Assembly: GCA_902386135.1 (NCBI GenBank)
Contig: CABMIB010000038.1
Location: forward strand, 1 to 44,224
Reading direction: 5' to 3'
Source: an uncultured archaeon
Lineage (GTDB): Archaea > Halobacteriota > Methanosarcinia > Methanosarcinales > Methanoperedenaceae
DNA length: 44,224 nt
In this document: positions 19,053-26,923 of the stretch, in pieces
How positions within the stretch are numbered: position 1 is the stretch's first letter
Layout of the letters: each line of letters opens with the position of its first letter
The notes under the pieces: generated by a model
The model's input: only the letters and a program-made list of their open reading frames with translations
Told to the model about the DNA's origin: nothing
The model's database searches: none
Program-made: the position numbers and the translations under genes

Positions 19053-19811
19053 CTAAACGTTACTATCAAAGAATTTAGTCTTCTGTATATCATGCTCTAG
19101 CGCCAGATTGTAGAGATTTATTAGTGGCTCATATGTTCTTACTTTGCAGATTTCTCTGATATCCCTAAAGAGAGCGCGCCCAATTTCTTTATCATACTTA
19201 TTCCTTTTATCTTCAGGTATGATTATAAATAATCTCGTTCTTTGTCCAGATTTATAAAGGTCAAGAAGCCTCCCAAGCCCTTTTGTCACATCCGTGGTAT
19301 GCTCCACTTCAAAAGCAAACTCAGGAATCAACATATCAGTGTCGCCACCAAACCACAGCACATCTATACGGCTCACTACATCCACGATTTTAGGATAAGA
19401 AAAAAGCTCGGGAAATTCCCTTATAGTGGCAATTTCTTCAAGAGGTTTCTTCATAAATATCTTTTTGGCATCATTAACCGCCGCTGATGTTTCATAACCG
19501 TATATTTTTCCGAGTTCAAGCAGCATCCCCTGTACATCTTCATGCCCCGGATTCGGATTCTTTTTAGGGTCGAACTCTTCAAGGGGCTTTTCTTCCCTGA
19601 GATACCATATCCCGCTCCCTTTCTCTTCCTGATAGAAAATGCTGTATTGTTGCAGGGTTCGTCTAACAGTAAACTTCCATGTCGGATTTGTTTCAGTTTT
19701 CGGATGACCCTCTATTTTTGAGTAAATCTCATCCAGATGTCCAGAATTTCCAATCTTTGAGAGGGCTTCCCTTACAACGTCCTTCCATGTCAATCTACTT
19801 TCATCCTTCAT
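19053..19811 (-). CDS. HARE-HTH protein with nuclease-like C-terminal domain
   Basis: A 252-residue protein. Residues ~7-72 match the HB1/ASXL/restriction-endonuclease HTH (HARE-HTH) domain: LTWKDVVREALSKIGNSGHLDEIY…TWKFTVRRTLQQYS. The C-terminal half has a PD-(D/E)XK-like arrangement, RIDVLWFG…AFEVEHTTDVTKGLGRLL, with ExE where ExK is usual, so nuclease activity is plausible but not certain. HARE-HTH domains are linked to chromatin or modified-DNA recognition and to restriction enzymes. It faces the radical SAM gene convergently with a 29-base gap. A truncated paralog of its C-terminus survives at 26104-26245. Confidence 0.8.
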   Translation of the reverse strand: MKDESRLTWKDVVREALSKIGNSGHLDEIYSKIEGHPKTETNPTWKFTVRRTLQQYSIFYQEEKGSGIWYLREEKPLEEFDPKKNPNPGHEDVQGMLLELGKIYGYETSAAVNDAKKIFMKKPLEEIATIREFPELFSYPKIVDVVSRIDVLWFGGDTDMLIPEFAFEVEHTTDVTKGLGRLLDLYKSGQRTRLFIIIPEDKRNKYDKEIGRALFRDIREICKVRTYEPLINLYNLALEHDIQKTKFFDSNV

Positions 19812-20380
19812 TTACTGACTTAAATAAAATTATTTGATCTTAACGCTTTCGAGGGTAATGTGGATTCCTTTCAGCAGGAGTTCGTACTGGGTTCGTTGCT
19901 TATGTGCACGGCTTTTTAATGCGGAGTGGTTGCTCCGGGAACATATCGGGCGCCGGATTTTAATAGTTAAATTTTAATAAATCTCCAGCGCGCGTGCAAA
20001 GATGGAAAATCAACTACAGAGGACACAGAGTTCACAGAGATTCGTGGTTTTTTCCTCTGTGTCCTCTGTGCACTCTGTGGTTTTTATCTTACACGTTTTT
20101 CAAAGCGTGGCGGTTGCCCTGGGTATATCGGCGCCGGAGAATTATTACTGACAGCCGATTTAATGTGAAATGGAACACGGATAACACGGATGACACGGAT
20201 ACGCACGGATTTCGTATCCGTGTAAATCCGTCCGATCCGTGTCATCCGTGTTCTAAGTCGCTGAGGCAGGTTTTTAATACAACTATAAAAAACACAAAGC
20301 ATAGCAGCAATTTTCTTTGCGGCCTTTGCGCTCTTTGCGGTGAGCCTTATATTTTACCCCAGAAGTTGAATAGACACTAA
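19812..20380. repeat. Composite repeat block 1
   Basis: No gene. In order: a gatcttaacgctttcgaggg segment shared with 30260-30280; gttcgt repeats (19876-19898); the GGCGCC/AT/GGCGC-type palindrome (~19947-19994, one arm with an extra G); a cacagag hairpin (20012-20083); a second gggtatatcggcgccgg motif (~20121); an inverted 'acacgga/tccgtgt' repeat (20172-20253); and a cgcaaag-type arm (20305-20345). Open frames here translate to repeat-derived peptides. Confidence 0.8.
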
Positions 20381-20697
20381 CTCTAACGAAAAATCCATCA
20401 AAATTCGCACTCAAAGACGACGGCTTCTACAAAATAAAATCGCGAACAGAATACCCTGTATGCTGGTCGTATCCAGACGGCTATGAATGCAGATATTCCG
20501 TCAAAGGACGAACGCTCCACGTCACTCACGATAACCCCAACAAAGTTTGGCTGGATGTTTATCCGGGGATATTTAACGGCAGTTTGCTTGAGAGTTATGA
20601 GGTGTTAATTAGAGATAATAAAGTCGAGTCGTACAGAAGGGATTATCCTGATGCGCAAACGGGTTTCATGGTGCTGTGCTGCCGTTCTACTTCATGA
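20381..20697 (+). pseudogene. Repeated coding fragment E, copy 1
   Basis: An open stretch of about 95 codons without a start codon, ending in TGA 20695-20697. It reads (S)KFALKDDGFYKIKSRTEYPVC… and later VWLDVYPGIFNGSLLESYEV. The same product is encoded at 22814-23013, 23893-24190 and 26605-26923. The 25 bases upstream (cagaagttgaatagacacta) are also shared with copy 4. I do not recognise the protein; it looks like the C-terminal part of a beta-rich domain carried along with the repeat block. Confidence 0.6.
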
Positions 20698-20803
20698 CAT
20701 TGATTTCCATGAGTTCGTACGATTAAAAGAGAGAATCCTTCTAGGAAGGACATAAAAGAGAGAAGAGAGAAAAAAGGAGAGATTAGCGATAAGCACAGCG
20801 ATT
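20698..20803. other. Short gap after fragment E copy 1
   Basis: Contains a single gagttcgtacgat remnant of the repeat block, then purine-rich agagaagagagaaaa sequence at 20755-20783. No gene is supported. Confidence 0.4.
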
Positions 20804-21151
20804 TTAATAAACCTCAGCCACTATCTTATCGCCTTCAAGCCAGATATCAGCATTCTCTTTTTTACCCAGCGCCCTGTCGATTTCCTCAGGAATGCCGAGC
20901 ACCCTTCTTCCTCCGCTCACTGTTATCTTCCGTTTAAACACTATGGTAGGTTTCCGGAATTTACCAGCAATCTCCAATGCTTTTTCGCTTGATTCCGCAT
21001 CTACATACTGTTCTCCACAGTTTGGGCAGCGTGTGCCTGTAAGCCTTGTTATTACTATTTCCCTCCCCTGGACCATCGAAGTGAGGGTGATATCCTTTGC
21101 CTCTTCTGTCTGTGTTCCGCAGACAACACATTTAATTTTCGTTTCGCTCAT
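20804..21151 (-). CDS. YgiT/MqsA-type zinc-finger antitoxin
   Basis: A 115-residue protein. The N-terminal zinc finger has CVVCGTQT and TRCPNCGEQYVDAESSEKAL, the two CxxC pairs of YgiT-type antitoxins. A C-terminal AbrB-like beta segment follows (VSGGRRVLGIPEEIDRALG…ADIWLEGDKIVAEVY). ATG 21151 has a ggag ribosome binding site 11 bases upstream; a GTG at 21163 overlapping the toxin stop is also in frame. It lies directly behind the DUF4258 gene, its usual partner. It probably neutralises that toxin and represses the pair through DNA binding. Confidence 0.87.
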   Translation of the reverse strand: MSETKIKCVVCGTQTEEAKDITLTSMVQGREIVITRLTGTRCPNCGEQYVDAESSEKALEIAGKFRKPTIVFKRKITVSGGRRVLGIPEEIDRALGKKENADIWLEGDKIVAEVY

Positions 21152-21159
21152 ATTTTTTA

Positions 21160-21444
21160 TCACTCCTGTTCTCGAATTACTGTTACAACAATCAACTCAT
21201 CTTTAACTATGAATGTAATACGGATTCTTTTGTTATCGCTGTCCGCTCCCTGCATACCATACCGGATATCTCCCCATTTATCAAGTTCCTGGCTATAAAA
21301 TGAGCCGCAGCTCAGCACAGATTCTATATCTTCATAAAATATATCCCTCTCAATCATTCTCTCAAGTGTGTGGTCTGCTATCAGGTATTTTCCATGCTGG
21401 AATAGTTGCAGTGCCTTTTTGCGGACATCCTCAAACTGCTCCAT
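21160..21444 (-). CDS. DUF4258 toxin-like protein
   Basis: A protein of the DUF4258 type, regularly paired with YgiT-type zinc-finger antitoxins and of RelE-like fold. Core sequence: YLIADHTLERMIERDIFYEDIESVL, then DIRYGMQGADSDNKRIRITFIVKDELIVVTVI. The His followed by RMxER and the terminal strand block fit the family. ATG 21444 (MEQFEDVRKK) gives 94 residues, the usual size. An upstream ATG (21471) and GTG (21522) are in frame, but a TATA-like aaagtatata lies at ~21479-21489 and would put the transcript start near 21460, favouring the internal ATG. The gene precedes the antitoxin on the minus strand. Confidence 0.82.
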   Translation of the reverse strand: MEQFEDVRKKALQLFQHGKYLIADHTLERMIERDIFYEDIESVLSCGSFYSQELDKWGDIRYGMQGADSDNKRIRITFIVKDELIVVTVIREQE

Positions 21445-21522
21445 TTTATCACTACATTTTCTCTTATACATCCCTTTAGATATATACTTTATTGCTCTGT
21501 TCTTATCCTGTACTAAATACAC

Positions 21523-22061
21523 GCTTATTAGTTCGTACGAGTTCGTATGAGTTCGTTGTTTACGCTATGCGGTTTTTAGTGTGAAGTGACTGCTTCGGGA
21601 ACATATCGGCGCCAGACTTTAATATTTAAATAATTATAAATATCCGGCGCGCGTGCAAAAAATGAAAATCAACTACAGAGGACACGGAGAACACAGAGAG
21701 TTGTGTTTTTTTTCTCTGTGTCCTCTGTGCACTCTGTGGTTTTTATCTTGCACGGTTTTCAAAGCATGGCGGTTGCCTTGGGTATATCGGCGCTGGGCAA
21801 TTAATATTTAGAATGTGATTAATTTGCCGCGCCTTACACAGTAAAGTTCGCAAAGAATGCAAAGCAGAGGCTTCTTTGGGTACTTCGGCGCGCAAAAAAT
21901 CTGCGTTTATCTGCGGTTTTTAATGTAAAATGGCTGTATCGGGAATATATCGGCGCCAAGAATTATATTTTAATGTTTATAATATTTTAACGCACGTTAT
22001 CAGACAGCTATCACCATAAGAATTATACCCTCTCATGTTTATTATATCCATGTGATTTGAA
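21523..22061. repeat. Composite repeat block 2
   Basis: No gene. It holds gttcgtacgagttcgtatgagttcgttg (21530-21556), the GGCGCC…GGCGC palindrome (~21607-21651), a cacagag hairpin (21671-21742), a second ggtatatcggcgctgg motif (~21780), a half cgcaaag repeat (~21838-21866), a ctgcg repeat (~21901-21920) and a third gggaatatatcggcgcc motif (~21940-21958). The last ~50 bases supply the upstream region of the vapB-like gene. Confidence 0.8.
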
Positions 22062-22286
22062 ATGGAAGCTGTTAAAGGCTATGAGTTGACCAAAAAGGGT
22101 TTGACAATATCTCGCAGCCTGTTAGAAAGTGCCGGATTAGAATCCGACATAGATGTATTTGCTAAAGACCATACCATTATTATTAAATCCAGGTCTATGA
22201 CCGACCGCGTTCGGGGAATCGTAAAAAAGACGCCTCTTACAGCCGAAAAACTGGATGAATTATATCATACATCTAAAGGTGTATAG
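22062..22286 (+). CDS. AbrB/VapB-type antitoxin
   Basis: A 74-residue protein. The N-terminal part (KGYELTKKGLTISRSLLESAGLESDIDVFAKDHTIIIKSR) has the swapped-hairpin AbrB pattern. The C-terminal tail (GIVKKTPLTAEKLDELYH) is the usual toxin-binding region of archaeal VapB proteins. The stop codon is followed immediately by the TTG start of the PIN-domain gene. The predicted role is neutralisation of the PIN nuclease and autorepression. Confidence 0.85.
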   Translation: MEAVKGYELTKKGLTISRSLLESAGLESDIDVFAKDHTIIIKSRSMTDRVRGIVKKTPLTAEKLDELYHTSKGV

Positions 22287-22811
22287 TTGCTTCTCTCCAA
22301 ATTCGCCGCAGATGAACGCATATTTATTGATGCGAATATCTTCATCTACAATGCGCTGGATGACCCGGGTTATGCAGAATCCTGCTCTGATTTCTTAAGG
22401 CAGGTCGAGACGAATAAACTAAAGGGAGTGATCACTCCTCATGTCATGGATGAAGTTTTATTTAAGATACTGATAGCTGAGGCATCACAGCACATTGAAA
22501 AATTCACTCTGCCAAATCTGAAAAAGGAAATGAAAAGTTCTGGCTTTTCTTCAAAAGTCTATAAGCCGGTAAAAGAATACAGCGATTATCTGACAGAACT
22601 CACTTATGGCGGTCTGGAAATATTAACAGTCAACGGGGGAACAGTTGAGAGATCAACCGACCTCGGGTTGCAATACGGTTTACTGACTACTGATGCAATA
22701 CATCTTTCCACAATGAAACAATATGGGATAGTCAATATAGCGACCAACGACTCCGATTTCGAGAAAGTAAAGTCCATAAACATCTATAAGCCAGAAAAAT
22801 CAACAGTCTGA
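22287..22811 (+). CDS. PIN-domain (VapC-like) RNase toxin
   Basis: A 174-residue PIN-domain protein. The acidic residues are present in order: IFIDANIFIYNAL (first Asp, ~15), HVMDEVLFK (Glu), LLTTDAIHLST (third Asp) and IATNDSDFEKV (fourth Asp). PIN toxins of VapBC systems cut tRNA or rRNA. The start is a TTG directly abutting the antitoxin stop, so expression depends on coupling. Its last codons run into sequence shared with repeat fragment E (cagaaaaatcaa also occurs at 26608-26619), so the C-terminus may have been altered by repeat recombination. Confidence 0.9.
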   Translation: MLLSKFAADERIFIDANIFIYNALDDPGYAESCSDFLRQVETNKLKGVITPHVMDEVLFKILIAEASQHIEKFTLPNLKKEMKSSGFSSKVYKPVKEYSDYLTELTYGGLEILTVNGGTVERSTDLGLQYGLLTTDAIHLSTMKQYGIVNIATNDSDFEKVKSINIYKPEKSTV

Positions 22812-22813
22812 AG

Positions 22814-23013
22814 TTTAAAGGACGAATACTGCACGTTACGCGCGATAACCCGAACAAAGTCTGGCTGGATGTCTATCCATGGGTGTTTTACGGCAGTTTG
22901 CTTGAGAGTTATGAGGTGGTGATTAGAGATAATAAAGTCGAATCTTACAGAAGGGATTATCCTGAGGCGCAAGCGGGGTTTCACTGTGCTGCGCTGCCGT
23001 TCTACTTCATGAC
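22814..23013 (+). pseudogene. Repeated coding fragment E, copy 2 (truncated, frameshifted)
   Basis: Begins mid-fragment at the FKGRILHVTRDNPNKVWLDVY segment directly after vapC and continues through YGSLLESYEVVIRDNKVES. One extra G around 22974-22978 shifts the last ~12 codons relative to copies 3 and 4. The first ~40 codons present in the other copies are missing. Confidence 0.65.
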
Positions 23014-23607
23014 ATGGATTTTTGTGGGTTCGTACGAGTTCGTATTAGTTCGTTGCTTATGCTGCGCTGTTTTCTAATGAGAAATGGTTACTTGGGGCAC
23101 ATATCGGCGCCGGAATTTAATATTTAAATTGTAATAAATATCTGGCGCGCTTGCAAACAAAGAGAATCAACCACAGAGAACACAGAGAGCACAGAGATGT
23201 GGTTTTTTCTCTGTGTCCTCTGTGAACTCTGTGGTTTTTATCTTGCGCGGGTTTTGATTCAGCTCGGATGCTTCGGGAGCATATCGGCGCCGGGGATTTA
23301 ATATTTTAAGAATAATAAATATTTGGCGCATTACCGCAAAGCATGCGAAGAGTGCAAAGCAAAGACTTCTTTGAGAATTATAAAAAATTACGAGGTGGAG
23401 TTCTTGTTAAACTTTCCATCGGGATAAAAGCATTCAGAAGAGTGGCACTGACATGTTTTTATACTAAAATGGCCTTGTATATATGGGATGGAGAGATGGC
23501 AGAAGAATATTCGGATGAAGAACTAGATAAATTCCAAAGGATACGGAATATTATCCTATAAAACTGAGAGAATAGGAAAAAATATTGCACACTGAGGATG
23601 AGAAGAA
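23014..23607. repeat. Composite repeat block 3 and flank
   Basis: Bases 23027-23060 carry the gttcgt repeats, ~23100-23150 the GGCGCC…GGCGC palindrome, 23167-23240 a cacagag hairpin, ~23283-23330 a second palindrome copy and ~23332-23362 a cgcaaag repeat. From 23366 to 23607 no repeat is obvious. A frame encoding an acidic MAEEYSDEELDKFQRI peptide crosses it but starts inside repeat DNA, so it is at best a remnant. The end supplies the upstream region of the small membrane protein. Confidence 0.7.
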
Positions 23608-23877
23608 ATGGATCCATTAACGATATTAATAGTAATTCTCTTGATTCTCTTGCTATTGAGAATGGGCAGTTTATTAACAACATTAATAGTTATTATCTTA
23701 ATTCTCTGGCTATTAGGAAGAGTCGGTACGGATTTATTAACAACATTGATAGTAATTCTCTTGATTCTCTGGCTATTAGGAATTGTAAGCTCTACTACTA
23801 TTGGAGGACTAATTTATGTGTTATTGATAATCGCCATAGTCTTGATACTGGTCAGAATCATTAAAAAAGAAAAATAA
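23608..23877 (+). CDS. lmo0937-family-like small membrane protein with internal repeats
   Basis: An 89-residue, almost wholly hydrophobic protein. The C-terminal ~45 residues (LLTTLIVILLILWLLGIVSS…GGLIYVLLIIAIVLILVRII) match the two-helix lmo0937/DUF5670 family, which is widespread and of unknown function, often stress-linked. The N-terminus adds two further copies of the first helix (TILIVILLILLLLRMGS and LLTTLIVIILILWLLGRVG), so the gene has undergone tandem in-frame duplication visible at DNA level. ATG 23608 follows a gaggatgagaag ribosome binding site. It lies alone between repeat blocks. Confidence 0.8.
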   Translation: MDPLTILIVILLILLLLRMGSLLTTLIVIILILWLLGRVGTDLLTTLIVILLILWLLGIVSSTTIGGLIYVLLIIAIVLILVRIIKKEK

Positions 23878-23892
23878 AATATTTTATTTTTT

Positions 23893-24190
23893 TAAACATG
23901 CCCTTAAATCCGACGGCTTTTACACGATAAAACCGAGAACGGAATACCCGGTATGCCTGGTAGATCAATACGGCACAGAAAATCGATTCACTATTAAAGG
24001 ACGAACGCTCCACGTGACGCGCGATAATCCGAATAAGGTCTGGCTGGATGTTTATCCATGGGTGTTTTACGGCAGTTTACTTGAGAGTTATGAGGTGTTG
24101 ATCAGAGATAATAAAGTCGAATCTTACAGAAGGGATTATCCTGATGTGCAAACGGGTTTCACTGTGCCGCGCTACCGTTCTATTTCATGA
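23893..24190 (+). pseudogene. Repeated coding fragment E, copy 3
   Basis: Open for ~98 codons with no start codon in the main frame. It reads HALKSDGFYTIKPRTEYPVC…, FTIKGRTLHVTRDNPNK, VWLDVYPWVFYGSLLES and ends in TGA 24188-24190. It is nearly identical to copy 4. Composite repeat block 4 follows immediately. Confidence 0.62.
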
Positions 24191-24370
24191 CATGGATTTT
24201 CGTGAGTTCGTATGAGTTCGTATTAGTTCGTTGTTTATGCTGCGCTGTTCTCTAATGAGAGATGGTTGCTTGGGGAACATATTGGCGCCGGACTTTAATA
24301 TTTAAAGAATTATAAATAGATGGTACATTACACCGCAAAACGCACAAAGAACGCAAAGCAGGGCTTTTGA
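24191..24370. repeat. Composite repeat block 4
   Basis: gttcgtatgagttcgtattagttcgttg (24207-24234), then a gggaacatattggcgccgg motif with its AT core (~24273-24320), then a half cgcaaaacgcacaaagaacgc repeat (24333-24360). The right arm of the palindrome is degenerate here (agatggtac). Confidence 0.75.
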
Positions 24371-24736
24371 TTAGCTTTTCCTGACCGCAACTCTCTTCTT
24401 AATACCATCAAAGCAAACAATATACTTCTTAAGTATCTCCATACCGATCAGGATCTCCGGGTCATCCGACATAACAGCAGGAACCTCATGCTTGTCACCA
24501 AAGATTTCGATCATAATAGTATCAATATACGACCATGATAGTCCTGTGACGCTCTGTATCCTGACAGGATAATTCTGTGATAATTCCAGCTTCTCCCATA
24601 GTTCTCTGGGAATAGCTATTCCATCCGACCCTGTATCAAGAAAAGCGAGATATTTATTTGAAATACTAGATGCTATGATTCTTACTGGCACCACCGGGTC
24701 AGAATCTACGTAATCATAATAGATCTCAGGATTCAA
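24371..24736 (-). CDS. Retropepsin-like aspartyl protease family protein
   Basis: A 121-residue protein with the single-domain pepsin-like signature: FLDTGSDGIAIP (catalytic DTG at ~34-36), then VRIQSVTG and a closing PEILIGMEILKKYIVCFDG, equivalent to the hydrophobic-hydrophobic-Gly segment. Such archaeal proteins are expected to dimerise like retropepsins. The start is a TTG with an aggtg ribosome binding site about seven bases upstream. It is preceded by a 78-residue partner gene four bases away, a pairing I have seen repeatedly in archaeal genomes. Its biological role is unknown. Confidence 0.8.
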   Translation of the reverse strand: MNPEIYYDYVDSDPVVPVRIIASSISNKYLAFLDTGSDGIAIPRELWEKLELSQNYPVRIQSVTGLSWSYIDTIMIEIFGDKHEVPAVMSDDPEILIGMEILKKYIVCFDGIKKRVAVRKS

Positions 24737-24740
24737 GTGT

Positions 24741-24977
24741 TCACCTGAAACGATATATAGCTTCTTTGGAACCTATTTTTCTAAAAGCAACATTTTTTTT
24801 GCCCTTTTTGAGGTTTTTAATCCATTCAGGAATATTTTCCTGTTTTAAAATGCCAACTATTGTTTCTTTTGTAAAATCGATAGCAACGATATCCCCTTCA
24901 TGTTCTTTTTCTAGCTCCGCAGCATGCTTTAGATAGATTTCATTAATCTTCGAGTCTATATTGTTCAAATATTCCAT
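24741..24977 (-). CDS. Small partner of the retropepsin-like protein
   Basis: A 78-residue soluble protein: an N-terminal helix (NNIDSKINEIYLKHAAELEKEHEGDIVAIDFTKE) and a basic C-terminus (EWIKNLKKGKKNVAFRKIGSKEAIYRF). The segment GDIVAIDFTKETIVG suggests a small beta-rich domain. I do not know a named function. The stop lies four bases before the TTG of the protease-like gene and the ribosome binding site for that gene is within its last codons, so the two form an operon. Confidence 0.72.
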   Translation of the reverse strand: MEYLNNIDSKINEIYLKHAAELEKEHEGDIVAIDFTKETIVGILKQENIPEWIKNLKKGKKNVAFRKIGSKEAIYRFR

Positions 24978-25588
24978 ATGTTTTGTTATTCACCTTTGAT
25001 ACTGATAAACTCTTTGTTGTGGCACTTCACTCCCTTCTTCAATGCATGGATTCACTTAAGCATGAGTTCGTATAAGTTCGTTGCTTATGTTGCGCTGTTT
25101 TCTAATGAAAAGTGGTTGCTTTGGGAACATATCGGCGCCGGACTTTAATATTTGAAGAATTATAAATATCCGGCGCGCGTGCAAAAAAATGAAAATCAAC
25201 CACAGAGAACACGGAGAGCACAGAGAGTTGTGGTTTTTTTCTCTGTGTCCTCTGTGCACTCTGTGGTTTTTATCTTGCGAGGTTTTTGATTTGATGCAGT
25301 TATATCAGTTATATCGGTGCTAGACTTTAATATTTAAGGAATTATAAATATTTGGCGCATTACACCGCAAAGTTCGCAAAGAACGCGAAGCTGAGGCTAC
25401 TTTAGATACTTCGGCGCGCAAAAAATCTAAAAAATCTGCGTTTATCTGCGTTCATCTGCGGTTTTTAATATGTGAAGTGGCTGCTCTGGGAACATATCGG
25501 CGCCGGGGATTTATATTTAAAAGTAAATACAATTATTATAAATGATTTGCAGTAATACCATAAAAAGTTATATTAAGAGCATTGATAA
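24978..25588. repeat. Composite repeat block 5
   Basis: No gene. It includes gttcgt repeats (25064-25083), the best-preserved palindrome (gcgccgga 25135-25142 / tccggcgc 25169-25176 around an AT-rich core), a cacagag hairpin (25200-25272), a degenerate second palindrome (~25305-25355), a cgcaaag repeat (~25364-25392), a ctgcg repeat (~25435-25465) and a third gggaacatatcggcgccgg motif (~25490-25508). The 25560-25580 segment has a ttatatt TATA-like box for the hicB-like gene. Confidence 0.8.
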
Positions 25589-25615
25589 ATGATAAAATAT
25601 GCTAAGAGATGTGGC

Positions 25616-25903
25616 ATGATACTTGAATACATAAGTGCGGCGCTTGAAAAAGCGAAATATGAGATAATTGAAGACGATGAGCCTTATTATGGAGAGGTTC
25701 CAGGACTTAAAGGAGTATGGGCAACAGGCAAAACCCTGGAAGAGTGTCGGAAAAACCTTGCTGAGACAATAGAAGGATGGATAATTCTAAGATTAAGAAA
25801 AGGTCTTCCAATTCCTCCAATTGGCAATGTAAAATTTGAAGAGATAAAGGTGATGGAATCTCTTGACAAAATTGATGCCGGTCTCATGGAAACAGCTAGT
25901 TAA
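25616..25903 (+). CDS. HicB-type antitoxin
   Basis: A 95-residue HicB-like protein starting MILEYISAALEKAKYEII. The partial RNase H-like fold is recognisable from PYYGEVPGLKGVWATGKTLEECRKNLAETIEGWI. Family members neutralise HicA by occluding its dsRNA-binding site. An in-frame ATG at 25589 exists, but a TATA-like box at ~25566-25574 would start transcription near 25597, so 25616 is preferred. The hicA remnant overlaps its 3' end by 29 bases. Confidence 0.88.
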   Translation: MILEYISAALEKAKYEIIEDDEPYYGEVPGLKGVWATGKTLEECRKNLAETIEGWIILRLRKGLPIPPIGNVKFEEIKVMESLDKIDAGLMETAS

Positions 25904-26077
25904 GAGATTAAAGGAATTCGGATTCGAAGGGCCATTCTCTGGTGGAAAGCATCCCTATATGATAAAAGGAGATTTGTTTTGACGTTACCTAACCCTCATA
26001 AAAAAGAGATCGGCGTGGACCTGCTATCCCGCATATTAAAACAAGCCGACATAAAGAAGCAAGAATGGCTAAAATGA
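25875..26077 (+). pseudogene. Frameshifted HicA toxin gene
   Basis: From ATG 25875 the frame reads MPVSWKQLVKRLKEFGF…FSGGKHPYMIKGDLF and stops at TGA 25980. Shifting by one base at ~25977-25981 restores the rest of a HicA protein: LTLPNPHKKEIGVDLLSRIL and a stop at 26075-26077. The catalytic-type GGKHPYM histidine is present. A single missing base therefore breaks the toxin while its HicB antitoxin is intact. A sequencing error is possible. Confidence 0.82.
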
Positions 26078-26103
26078 TTTCATATAAATATAATTCTGCG
26101 TCG

Positions 26104-26245
26104 TCAGTTTTTTGCTCCTCGAAATTTCTTATTTTCTAAATCATGTTCCAGCGCCATCACATAAAGATTAATCAGTGGCTCATACGTTTTTACTTTACAG
26201 ATATCCTTGGTTTCGCTGAAGAGGCTGCGCTCGATTTCGGTAATT
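26104..26245 (-). pseudogene. C-terminal remnant of a HARE-HTH/nuclease paralog
   Basis: The minus strand encodes IERSLFSETKDICKVKTYEP and LINLYVMALEHDLENKKF, ending in a stop at 26104-26106. This aligns with the last ~45 residues of the protein at 19053-19811 (DIREICKVRTYEPLINLYNLALEHD). The N-terminal ~200 residues are absent; composite repeat DNA replaces them. Confidence 0.8.
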
Positions 26246-26604
26246 AGTCGTGGATGAGCTCGGATAAAAGCGGATGCGAAGCAACAAATCTGCGTTCATC
26301 TGCGTTTATCTGCGGTTCGTTATTCGATAATGATCATACAGGTTTATGCTGGTAACTTGATTCTTTTTGAACAAGAGTTCTTGCTGAGTTCGCTGTTCAT
26401 GCTGTGCGGTTTTTAATGTAAAGTGGCTGCTTTGGGAACATATCGGCGCCGAGGATTTAATATTTAAAGAGTGATAAATCTGAGGTGCATTACACCGCAA
26501 AGGTCGCAAAGGACGCAAAGCATAGCATTAATAATCTTTGCGACCTTTGCGTTCTTTGCGGTGAGCCTTATATTTTGCCCCAGAAGTTAAATGGACACTA
26601 ATCC
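26246..26604. repeat. Composite repeat block 6
   Basis: Contains a ctgcg repeat (26288-26320), a gttcttgctgagttcgctg variant (~26368-26388), the gggaacatatcggcgccg motif with AT core (~26435-26490) and a complete cgcaaag hairpin (26495-26567). No gene. Confidence 0.78.
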
Positions 26605-26923
26605 TAACAGAAAAATCAATTAAAAAATTCGCCATTAAAGACGACGGCTTTTATACGATAAAACCGAGAACCGAGTACCCGGTATGCCTGATAGATCAAT
26701 ATGGTACAGAACATCGATTCACTATTAAAGGACGAACGCTCCACGTGACGCGCGATAATCCGAATAAGGTCTGGCTGGATGTTTATCCGTGGGTGTTTTA
26801 CGGCAGTTTGCTTGAGAGTTATGAGGTGTTGATCAGAGATAATAAAGTCGAATCTTACAGAAGGGATTATCCTGATGCACAAACGGGTTTCACTGTGCTG
26901 CGCTACCGCTCTACTTCATAACA
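26605..26923 (+). pseudogene. Repeated coding fragment E, copy 4 (longest)
   Basis: Open frame TEKSIKKFAIKDDGFYTIKP… through VWLDVYPWVFYGSLLESYEV to RYRSTS and TAA. No start codon occurs in this frame. An ATG at ~26591 (MDTNPNRKIN) lies in another frame and meets a stop after ten codons, so a one-base shift would be needed to join it. About 95 codons are conserved with copies 1 and 3 at protein level, mostly by identical DNA. Confidence 0.62.

Noticed and set aside
19994-20380. 128-codon open frame across repeat block 1
   Set aside because: Its peptide (FFPLCPLCTLWF, WNTDNTDDTDTHG) is translated hairpin repeat, not a protein family.
23343-23561. 72-codon open frame ending MAEEYSDEELDKFQRIRNIIL
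   Set aside because: It starts within cgcaaag repeat DNA and has no recognisable domain; only the last ~20 codons might be a gene remnant.
23598-23864. Overlapping frame with NSNSLDSLAI repeats beside the lmo0937-like gene
   Set aside because: It is the +1 frame shadow of the tandem duplication; the hydrophobic frame matches a real family.
7815-25272. cacagag/ctctgtg and cgcaaag repeats considered as CRISPR
   Set aside because: Units are short, contiguous and arranged as inverted arms without unique spacers of constant length, and no cas gene is in the window.
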